Positions 8,942 to 14,604 of a DNA stretch of 23,702 nt are shown here, piece by piece. The notes under the pieces are model-generated. The model worked only from the letters and a program-made list of their open reading frames with translations. It was not told where the DNA came from and ran no database searches. A program made the translations under genes and the position numbers. The first letter of the stretch is position 1. Each line of letters begins with the position of its first letter. This DNA comes from a virus, in the IMG/VR virus record IMGVR_UViG_3300028829_001027, positions 1-23,702 of that record; one strand, given 5' to 3'.

Positions 8942-9130
8942 ATGCCTTTCGAAGATAAAAAGAAATCCTATATGGATACTCTTTTTAGTATTTCTACCTT
9001 GTTAAAGAGATGGCAAGTAGAGATACAAAATAAAGATGTGGATAAGAATTATATGTTAAAGAGACTTGGACAATGGATAGAAATGTTGGAAAGTCTTAGA
9101 ACTGAAATAATGATGGGAAGAGATAAATGA
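8942..9130 (+). CDS. 62-aa protein upstream of the prohead protease
   Basis: This short helical protein (62 aa) rich in charged residues and methionine has its ATG 8 bases after the previous stop, with only a weak AGG upstream. Its stop overlaps the protease start (ATGA at 9127-9130), a typical coupling arrangement that supports it being a real gene. It could be a small core protein, by position equivalent to T4 gp68. No domain was recognised. Confidence 0.6.
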   Translation: MPFEDKKKSYMDTLFSISTLLKRWQVEIQNKDVDKNYMLKRLGQWIEMLESLRTEIMMGRDK

Positions 9131-9738
9131 AACAACTAATAGTAGATTATTTACCTTTTGAGGTAAGACCAGAGCAAATAAATGAATCCATGAAAGATAA
9201 TGGTGGTAAGTTAATTGTTAAGGGTGTTTTACAAAGAGCAGAGGCTAAAAATCAAAATGGTAGAATTTACCCTCGTGAGATTTTAGAACGTGAAGCAGAT
9301 AAATATACAAAAGAATTTATTGGCCAAAGAAGAGCAATGGGTGAACTAGACCATCCCGAATCATCAGTAGTAAATTTACAGAATGTTTCCCACAATGTCA
9401 AGGAAATGCATTGGGAAGGTGACAATCTACTAGGTACAGTTGAAGTTTTAGGAACACCAAGTGGTAACATATTAAAAGAATTATTTAAGAGTGGTATCAA
9501 ATTAGGTATCTCATCTCGTGGTATGGGTTCAGTTGAATCTGTTAATGAGGGTGAAGCTCAAGAGGTACAAGATGATTTTGAATTAATAGCATTTGATTTC
9601 GTATCAAATCCATCTACACACGGTGCTTTCTTACATCCAACCAACGAATCAATCAATGAATCTAAGATAGTTGGTAGAACCTGTGGAGATTACTGTAAGG
9701 TAGAATCAATCATAAACGATATCATGAGGGGAAATTAA
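9127..9738 (+). CDS. 21: prohead core protease (gp21)
   Basis: This 203-aa T4 gp21-type serine protease (peptidase S78/U9 group) degrades the scaffold and trims head proteins after (L/I)xE. Catalytic candidates are H76 in GELDHPESS and S129 or S130 in GISSRGMGS; D157 in AFDFVSNPS belongs to a conserved segment that may complete the active site. INE tripeptides near both ends (E20 and E178) fit the known self-processing of gp21, though actual cuts are inferred. The start is set by the ATGA overlap with the preceding gene. Its likely substrates surround it: gp22, gp23 and the small proteins encoded just downstream. Confidence 0.93.
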   Translation: MKQLIVDYLPFEVRPEQINESMKDNGGKLIVKGVLQRAEAKNQNGRIYPREILEREADKYTKEFIGQRRAMGELDHPESSVVNLQNVSHNVKEMHWEGDNLLGTVEVLGTPSGNILKELFKSGIKLGISSRGMGSVESVNEGEAQEVQDDFELIAFDFVSNPSTHGAFLHPTNESINESKIVGRTCGDYCKVESIINDIMRGN

Positions 9739-9984
9739 ATGTATAATTACAAAAAAATGTCAGACCAATGGCATGAGTGGAGATATGGTGATAAAGAGTT
9801 GACAGAAGAAACTATAAATGAACGTTCTAATCCTAGTGATAAGAAAGAACTTTTCAGAGCTTTGAAAAACTCTAAAGTAGCTCATGTTTTTTCTTTGAAC
9901 AACGATGAGTTAGTGATAGAGATGACTAGTCCATCTGGAGAAAATTTCGTGATTGGTAATATAAGAAAGTATAAAAATGATTAA
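9739..9984 (+). CDS. small protein, candidate protease substrate
   Basis: This 81-aa unknown protein starts at the base after the protease stop, with GAGGGG as ribosome site. The N-terminal 28 residues are charged and aromatic (SDQWHEWRYGDKE) and contain LTE (21-23) and INE (26-28), matching the gp21 cleavage pattern. The remaining part alternates polar and hydrophobic residues (about 45-78) as in a small beta domain. The C-terminus overlaps the next gene by 8 bases. A role in the prohead is inferred from location between gp21 and gp22. Confidence 0.6.
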   Translation: MYNYKKMSDQWHEWRYGDKELTEETINERSNPSDKKELFRALKNSKVAHVFSLNNDELVIEMTSPSGENFVIGNIRKYKND

Positions 9985-10330
9985 ATTAAAAGATATGTTA
10001 AATGAATCCAATGTTTGGGATAGGCAGTTTGGACAACCACTTCCTACTTTGTCTGATGTCATGGGAGAAAAAGAAGACTGTGATTGTGGTGGTTCTTGTT
10101 GTGGTGTTGTAGAAAGTGTTGAGGACAAGAACAGAGCTAAGAAAAAATTTCAATCTCTTATGAAACACGAAGGTGGATTCAGAGATAAGATGTTTAAGTT
10201 AGAACAAGCTTTTCTTAGAGATGCAAGACCAGAAAATCGTGATGCAGCAAAACAACTTAAAAAAGCGTATAAAGATAATGTTACTAACTTCATGAGAGAA
10301 GCTGCAAAGTTAGTAAATAAATTAAAGTAA
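9977..10330 (+). CDS. small protein with capsid-targeting-like N-terminus and Cys cluster
   Basis: The 117-aa product begins MIKLKDMLNES, closely similar to the start of the 215-aa protein at 12459 (KIKLKDLLKEN). Both place an LxE tripeptide within 13 residues of the start, as in the cleaved capsid-targeting leaders of T4 internal proteins. A dense cysteine cluster CDCGGSCC spans residues 35-42 (C35, C37, C41, C42) and could bind metal. The C-terminal 65 residues are basic and helical. It overlaps the previous gene by 8 bases and the next by one (TAATG). The ribosome site is weak. Function unknown; packaging into the head is inferred. Confidence 0.65.
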   Translation: MIKLKDMLNESNVWDRQFGQPLPTLSDVMGEKEDCDCGGSCCGVVESVEDKNRAKKKFQSLMKHEGGFRDKMFKLEQAFLRDARPENRDAAKQLKKAYKDNVTNFMREAAKLVNKLK

Positions 10331-11862
10331 TGCCATCTAAATCCAAACAACAACAAAAGTTTATGGGTATAGTAAGGTCGATACAGAAGGGTGAAGCGCC
10401 CGCTGGTAAATTTTCAAAAGCAGCTCAAAAGGCTGCTAAGTCTATGGAAAAGGGTAGTGTAAGAAAGTATGCTAAAACAAAACACGATGATTTACCTGTA
10501 AAAAAAGAAGCTTATGACTTTAAGAAAGCTCACAAAAAGTTTAAAGAAACAGGTGAGTTACCACCACACTTGAAAAAGATGGTGAAAGATTTAGACAAAA
10601 TGGAAAAAAAATATAAGGTAAAAAATATTGTTGTTCCAGGTTTAGAGTGGATGTCGAAGATAAAAGAAGAGAGAGATTACAAAGATGAATATAATAAATT
10701 TCAATCTTCTACAAAGTCTAAAAAATATAGGGCAGAATTAAATAAGTACAATCGTAAGAAAGGTACTTATGGAAATGGTGATGGTAAAGATGCATCACAT
10801 AAGGGAGGAAAGATAGTGGGATTTGAATCACAATCTAAAAACAGAGGAAGAGCTGAAAAGAGTCGGTTAAAAAAAGAATCGGTTCTAAACGAAAATCCTG
10901 CAGCTATCGCAGCTGGTGTTAGAGCTGCTATGGCAAGAGCTAAAGAAAAAGAACTCTCAGCTGGTGGTGGTAAAAAAGTAAAAGTTTCTACAGCATTAGC
11001 TAATAAGAGTCACCCTAAACATAAACAAGCTAAGGGTATTATACAAAGAATTAAAGATAAAGCTAAATCAATGTTATCTAAATCTAAAAAGAAAAAAGCT
11101 GAACCAAAGAAGCAATCCAAGTCTGATACAAACTTTTATGCTAGACAATTCGGTGGTACAAGTGAATCCGTAGATGAACGTATGCCAGCTGGTAAACAAA
11201 AATTAGTTTACCAATTTAAAAGATTAAGTACTTCAGAAATGGATGAACTAGATGCTATGTTATCTAGAGCTGGAATAGTTGGAACACCAGACTTTAATAA
11301 AAAGACTTGGAGTACATATGCAAATAGAGATGCAATGAAACTAAAAAGAAATAAAACTTTACAAAAATTTATAAAAAGAAAAGGTGGAGTGCAAATTGAA
11401 GAAGGTTTTGGTGGAGAACTGAAAGGTTCTGATAAGAAAAAATTTGAAGACGATAGAAAGAAAAACGGAGAACAATTAGGATACACACTTACTGGCACAT
11501 CTGATGTAAAAGAAACACTTAAAAAGGTAGTTAAAGAAGAAGTTTCTAATATAATATCTGAAAGAATGGATAAAAGACAAGCAGGTGAAACCTTAAAACA
11601 ACTAGGTGGTAACAAATTTATTGCTATGACAGGTGCTAAAAACTTTGCAGTAGGCCCCAAAGGAATGGGTTTTAAGATTGGTAGAAATTCAAAAAGTATA
11701 AATTATATAAGAATTGATTTAAAATCAACTGATTTATATGATATGGAATTTATCAGACTAAGAGGAAGTAAGATAAATGTAGTTAAGAAAGTAACAGGTG
11801 TTTACAATGACCAACTACAAAAAATGTTTACTAAACATACTGGTATGTATACTAGTTTGTAA
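10330..11862 (+). CDS. modular basic protein, candidate gp21-processed polyprotein
   Basis: This 510-aa, very lysine-rich protein starts at a TAATG overlap without a visible Shine-Dalgarno. It is a chain of apparently independent modules. Residues 1-60 resemble DUF3008-type phage sequences (PSKSKQQQKF, AKTKHDDLP). Residues about 114-188 carry DYKDEYNKFQSST and KGTYGNGDGKDASHKGGK. Residues about 189-260 are Ala/Lys-rich. About 290-350 contain SEMDELDAMLSRAGIVGTP. Residues 412-510 hold a LGGNKFIAMTGAKNF domain ending TGMYTSL, which I recall from many phage proteins without a firm function. The only four (L/I)xE sites in the protein (E113, E188, E358, E411) fall between these modules. Placement between gp21 and gp22 suggests a core or packaged DNA-binding polyprotein, but that is inference. 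Confidence 0.75.
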   Translation: MPSKSKQQQKFMGIVRSIQKGEAPAGKFSKAAQKAAKSMEKGSVRKYAKTKHDDLPVKKEAYDFKKAHKKFKETGELPPHLKKMVKDLDKMEKKYKVKNIVVPGLEWMSKIKEERDYKDEYNKFQSSTKSKKYRAELNKYNRKKGTYGNGDGKDASHKGGKIVGFESQSKNRGRAEKSRLKKESVLNENPAAIAAGVRAAMARAKEKELSAGGGKKVKVSTALANKSHPKHKQAKGIIQRIKDKAKSMLSKSKKKKAEPKKQSKSDTNFYARQFGGTSESVDERMPAGKQKLVYQFKRLSTSEMDELDAMLSRAGIVGTPDFNKKTWSTYANRDAMKLKRNKTLQKFIKRKGGVQIEEGFGGELKGSDKKKFEDDRKKNGEQLGYTLTGTSDVKETLKKVVKEEVSNIISERMDKRQAGETLKQLGGNKFIAMTGAKNFAVGPKGMGFKIGRNSKSINYIRIDLKSTDLYDMEFIRLRGSKINVVKKVTGVYNDQLQKMFTKHTGMYTSL

Positions 11863-11893
11863 AAATAATTAATAACGAAAAATCTATATAACT

Positions 11894-11903
11894 TATATTT
11901 ATA
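11894..11903 (+). promoter_or_regulatory. candidate late promoter element TATATTTATA
   Basis: TATATTTATA in an 82-base gap ends 41 bases before the ATG at 11945. That ATG has the strong site AAGGAGAG. It is one of six gap copies in this window. Confidence 0.5.
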
Positions 11904-11944
11904 GATATAATAAAACAACCATTTAATTTTTAAGGAGAGTAAAA

Positions 11945-12424
11945 ATGGCAGGAGTAAAAAAAGATGAACTAAGACGAGTTTTAGGACAAGTTGTTAGTTA
12001 CGATGGTGGTAATAAAGTTGGCACCATTTCAAGTGTAATTGGAGATGGTATACGAGATATACCAGTTGTAGATGCAACAGGTGGAGGTGTCACCGTAGAT
12101 AGTGATGATTCTGGTGGATGTATATTTGCAGGTGGTGGTGCTAGAACTATCGTTCTTCCAGTTCCAGCAGCAGGTTTAAATTTTAAAATAGTAAGTACGA
12201 CAGCTCATAACCATGTAATATCAAGTTCTATAGGTAGATTTACAGATTTGGTATTGTCAGCTTTAGATAATACTAATGGTACTACACTAGCAAGAACAAA
12301 TATTGCAAACAAATGTGCTATTACACTTGCAAATGTACAAGTAGGTGAACAACTTGAATGTATTTCAGATGGTTCAAAGTGGTATTTGAAGGGTGACTTA
12401 AACGATACTCCTGTAGCTACATAA
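11945..12424 (+). CDS. putative virion decoration-type protein
   Basis: This 159-aa protein has a strong ribosome site and its own candidate promoter, which suggests high expression. After a charged N-terminal segment (about 1-13) it is Gly/Thr/Val/Ala-rich and almost certainly beta. Segments such as GGGARTIVLPVPAAGLNFKI (about 63-82) and the ending QLECISDGSKWYLKG resemble small beta-sandwich virion proteins that recur in marine phages. A head decoration or head-fibre protein is my best guess. No T4 homologue was recognised, and T4 has none at this position. Confidence 0.65.
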   Translation: MAGVKKDELRRVLGQVVSYDGGNKVGTISSVIGDGIRDIPVVDATGGGVTVDSDDSGGCIFAGGGARTIVLPVPAAGLNFKIVSTTAHNHVISSSIGRFTDLVLSALDNTNGTTLARTNIANKCAITLANVQVGEQLECISDGSKWYLKGDLNDTPVAT

Positions 12425-12458
12425 TAAACAATACTGTTAAATAAAAAGAGGACTTGAT

Positions 12459-13106
12459 ATGTCTAAAAAAATAAAATTAAAAGATTTACTAAAAGAAAAC
12501 TTTAGTATAGCAGGTGGTGTCGTGTCACGTAGTGCTTTTAGTAGTGATATGAATATGTCTAATATCGTCAGAGAAAAATATGGTGATGTAGACGGCCAAA
12601 ATGTTGATGTTAAAGGTTTGACTAAAGAAATAGCACACTTTAATAAAATTGGTGAAGCTATTTTTGGTAAATCTAATATAACAGATATATCAGAGAAATT
12701 AGGCTGGATTGCAAATCAAGCTAAATCACACACTCTCCAAGAAACAGAAGATTGGTTTGATAAGATAACAGTTAATCGTAATATGAAGGAACTTACTGGA
12801 TTGTCTAAACAGTTCAGTAAGATTTCTTCTGAGTCTGAATCATTACAACAGAGACTTGGAGCTTTGTATGAAGATATGGGTAATATTATTGGTAGATATT
12901 ATGAAATTGGTGAAAAACACGTACCAGGTCATGATTCAGATGATATTCAAACTAAAGACATAGAAGAAAATGCATATGAAAAATTCTTTCAAGGTGCAAT
13001 GAAAAAATTTGGTATTAGTTCACCAGATGAATTAGAAGATGATAAGAAAAAAGCATTTTTTAATTACGTAGATAAAAATTACAAAGCAGATAACGAAACC
13101 GATTAG
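12459..13106 (+). CDS. putative packaged prohead protein with LxE leader
   Basis: This 215-aa protein has a GAGG ribosome site. It begins MSKKIKLKDLLKEN, sharing KLKD(L/M)L(K/N)E with the 117-aa protein at 9977; LKE at residues 11-13 is a potential gp21 cut. The middle is helical and polar. The C-terminal 40 residues (FGISSPDELEDDKKKAFFN, then YVDKNYKAD) form a segment I recall as recurrent at C-termini of phage proteins, of unknown role. It is followed 8 bases later by the bS21 gene. By position (between gp21 and gp22) and leader it is a candidate internal head protein, unproven. Confidence 0.65.
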   Translation: MSKKIKLKDLLKENFSIAGGVVSRSAFSSDMNMSNIVREKYGDVDGQNVDVKGLTKEIAHFNKIGEAIFGKSNITDISEKLGWIANQAKSHTLQETEDWFDKITVNRNMKELTGLSKQFSKISSESESLQQRLGALYEDMGNIIGRYYEIGEKHVPGHDSDDIQTKDIEENAYEKFFQGAMKKFGISSPDELEDDKKKAFFNYVDKNYKADNETD

Positions 13107-13114
13107 GGGGATAC

Positions 13115-13300
13115 GTGATATACGTAAAAGTTTACAATAACAATATTGAAAAAGCATTAAGTAAATTTAAAAAACAAGTAAAAGAATCAAAGTTATTGGT
13201 AGAATTAAGAGAACGAGAGTTTTTTACAAAAAAATCTACTAAAAGAAAAGAATTAAAAGCAAAAGCTCGATTAAGAATGAAAAATAATTCAAATAATTAA
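13115..13300 (+). CDS. rpsU: ribosomal protein bS21 homologue
   Basis: The 61-aa product matches bacterial ribosomal protein S21 along its length: start IYVKVYNNNIEKALSKFKK against the usual IKVRENEPFDVALRRFKR, then LVELREREFFTKKSTKRKE against LAEVRRREFYEKPTTERKR, and a basic tail. E. coli S21 is 71 aa, so this is slightly short at the C-terminus. bS21 binds the 30S platform near the anti-Shine-Dalgarno region and helps initiation; viral copies have been described, including in marine phages. The start is GTG preceded by GGGGG at 13106-13110, with no ATG alternative nearby. It is the last gene before the promoter-like element and structured leader of the scaffold gene. Incorporation into host ribosomes is inferred. 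Confidence 0.88.
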   Translation: MIYVKVYNNNIEKALSKFKKQVKESKLLVELREREFFTKKSTKRKELKAKARLRMKNNSNN

Positions 13301-13318
13301 AGTTTTTTTTTATATTCG

Positions 13319-13328
13319 TATATTTATA
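13319..13328 (+). promoter_or_regulatory. candidate late promoter element TATATTTATA
   Basis: This copy of the recurrent gap element lies 112 bases before the scaffold start. It would drive the scaffold and capsid genes, with transcripts ending at the terminator after gp23. Function is inferred from recurrence. Confidence 0.5.
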
Positions 13329-13343
13329 TATACAAAAAACAAA

Positions 13344-13377
13344 TACACTACGGTCTATCCGACCATCTTGTAGTGTA
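13344..13377 (+). promoter_or_regulatory. bulged 12-bp RNA hairpin in the scaffold leader
   Basis: TACACTAC (13344-13351) pairs perfectly with GTAGTGTA (13370-13377). Inside it, GGTC (13352-13355) pairs with GACC (13361-13364) around the loop TATCC. The two helices stack, leaving only a five-base bulge ATCTT on the 3' side. The stem is unusually GC-containing for this AT-rich DNA. No U-run follows, so it is not a terminator. It could stabilise the mRNA, control scaffold translation or bind a protein. Confidence 0.6.
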
Positions 13378-13396
13378 ACCGAAATAGTAATTCTAT

Positions 13397-13416
13397 TATA
13401 GTTCATAATAACTATA
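13397..13416 (+). promoter_or_regulatory. second small hairpin in the scaffold leader
   Basis: TATAGTT (13397-13403) pairs with AACTATA (13410-13416) around a six-base loop, 24 bases before the scaffold start and upstream of its GGAG. It is AT-rich and weak alone, so it may be chance. Confidence 0.35.
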
Positions 13417-13440
13417 TTAAATCCAAAACGGAGAAATAAA

Positions 13441-14583
13441 ATGGATGATCTTTTAAAAGATGCCATTGCTGATGCTAAAGCTGTTCGAGAAACTGCTTTA
13501 GAAAATGCTAAAATTGCTCTAGAAGAAGCTTTCACACCTAGACTACAATCTATGCTTTCAAAGAAGATTCAATCTGAAATGGAACATGAAGACGAAGATG
13601 ATGTTGAAGAAATGCGTGGAGATGATGAAGAAGAAATGGAAGAAAGAGGTTCAATGCGTGATAACGATGAAGATCCTACTGATGACCATTCTGAAGCTAT
13701 GCATGATGATGAAGATGATGTTGAAGAAATGCGTGGAGATGATGAAGACGATGAACCTAAAATGGACATGGAAAGCGTCATTGAAATCGATGGTGTTAAA
13801 TATGCACCAGTAGTTTCTGAAGAAGAAGATGAAGAAGATGAAGAAGAAATGGAAGAATCTGATGATTTTGACCTTGACGAAATTCTTAAAGAATTAGAAG
13901 AGGAAGAAGATGAAGATGATGAAATGGACGAGTCTAAAGAAGACGAAGTAACTGAAGGTGAACATGAAGACGATGACAAAGAAGACGTTGACGAAGAAGT
14001 TGACGCTACAACTGGTATCGGTTCTTCTGATAACAAAAAAGGTTCAGCTGACAAATCTTCTGGCATAGGTTCAAAGGACAAAGCTAAATTCGAATCAGTT
14101 GAAGTGACTGAAGAAAAAGACGAAGACGATATGGACGAAGATATCGACCTAGAGGAAATCGTAAAAGCACTTTCTGAAGAAGAAGATGAGGAAGAGAAAA
14201 AGGATGAAAATTCTAAACTCCAATCAGAACTTGATGAGCATCGCAATGTCGTAAAATACTTACGTTCCAAATTAAACGAAGTTAACCTGCTTAATGCAAA
14301 ACTACTTTTCACAAACAAACTTTTTAGGTCACATGGCTTGTCCAATGACCAAAAAATGAAAGTTGTGGAAACTTTTGATAGAGCACATAACCTTCGTGAA
14401 GTCAAATTAGTTTATTCTACTTTGGCTGAATCATTTGGTTCGAAACAAACTAAAACTGAAATTAAAGAATCTAAAGGTTCGGCTTCTAAGCCTGTTGCCT
14501 CAACTAAGTCTGAAAAGCAAGAAGTAATTGCTGAAGGACATGAGATGAGAGACAGATTTAAGAAACTGGCTGGTATTCTTTAA
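13441..14583 (+). CDS. 22: prohead scaffold core protein (gp22)
   Basis: This 380-aa protein is T4 gp22-like, the main internal scaffold on which the capsid shell forms and which gp21 later degrades. It starts with a basic/helical segment (1-45). A very long acidic region follows (about 46-265), dominated by E and D with an internal repeat of EDDVEEMRGDDE at two places. The conserved C-terminal helical region (about 270-335) includes KYLRSKLNEVNLLNAKLL, FRSHGLSNDQKMKVVETFDR and the ending MRDRFKKLAGIL. T4 gp22 is 269 aa; the extra length is mostly acidic insert. It has a GGAG ribosome site and is immediately followed by gp23. Codons ending in C (GAC, ATC) look more frequent in gp22 and gp23 than in neighbours, consistent with high expression. 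Confidence 0.92.
   Translation: MDDLLKDAIADAKAVRETALENAKIALEEAFTPRLQSMLSKKIQSEMEHEDEDDVEEMRGDDEEEMEERGSMRDNDEDPTDDHSEAMHDDEDDVEEMRGDDEDDEPKMDMESVIEIDGVKYAPVVSEEEDEEDEEEMEESDDFDLDEILKELEEEEDEDDEMDESKEDEVTEGEHEDDDKEDVDEEVDATTGIGSSDNKKGSADKSSGIGSKDKAKFESVEVTEEKDEDDMDEDIDLEEIVKALSEEEDEEEKKDENSKLQSELDEHRNVVKYLRSKLNEVNLLNAKLLFTNKLFRSHGLSNDQKMKVVETFDRAHNLREVKLVYSTLAESFGSKQTKTEIKESKGSASKPVASTKSEKQEVIAEGHEMRDRFKKLAGIL
13594..13631 (+). repeat. 38-base direct repeat in scaffold gene, copy 1
   Basis: These 38 bases are identical to 13711-13748, 117 bases (39 codons) downstream and in the same frame. The two copies encode the same acidic segment ending MRGDDE. The repeat suggests expansion of the acidic region by tandem duplication. 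Confidence 0.85.
13711..13748 (+). repeat. 38-base direct repeat in scaffold gene, copy 2
   Basis: This is the second copy of the identical 38-base repeat at 13594-13631, in the same reading frame. Confidence 0.85.
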
Positions 14584-14604
14584 GACATAATTGGAGAAAA
14601 CATA

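Larger units (their letters stand above)
13301..13440 (+). promoter_or_regulatory. 140-base gap: promoter element and scaffold-gene leader
   Basis: This is the longest gene-free stretch in the window. It holds a T9 run (13303-13311) preceded only by a weak stem, the candidate promoter TATATTTATA (13319-13328), and a leader of about 110 bases with two inverted repeats (listed separately) and a GGAG ribosome site 8 bases before the scaffold ATG. Other promoter-bearing genes here have 34-41-base spacings, so this leader is about three times longer. Confidence 0.55.

Noticed and set aside
11208-11660. 150-codon minus-strand open frame
   Set aside because: Antisense to the 510-aa gene, with no start signal and unlike any family.
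13284-13311. Possible intrinsic terminator after bS21 (TAATT/AATTA stem then T9)
   Set aside because: The stem is only five A:T pairs and overlaps the coding end, too weak to call a terminator despite the T-run.
13586-13813. Met/Lys-rich + strand frame inside the scaffold gene
   Set aside because: It is an out-of-frame reading of GATGAAGAT-type codons; gp22 uses the other frame.
13569-14405. 278-codon open frame on the minus strand, Ser-rich
   Set aside because: It is the mirror of the GAA/GAT-rich acidic scaffold gene; the poly-Ser composition is an artefact of reading Glu/Asp codons in reverse, and the + strand gp22 is secure.
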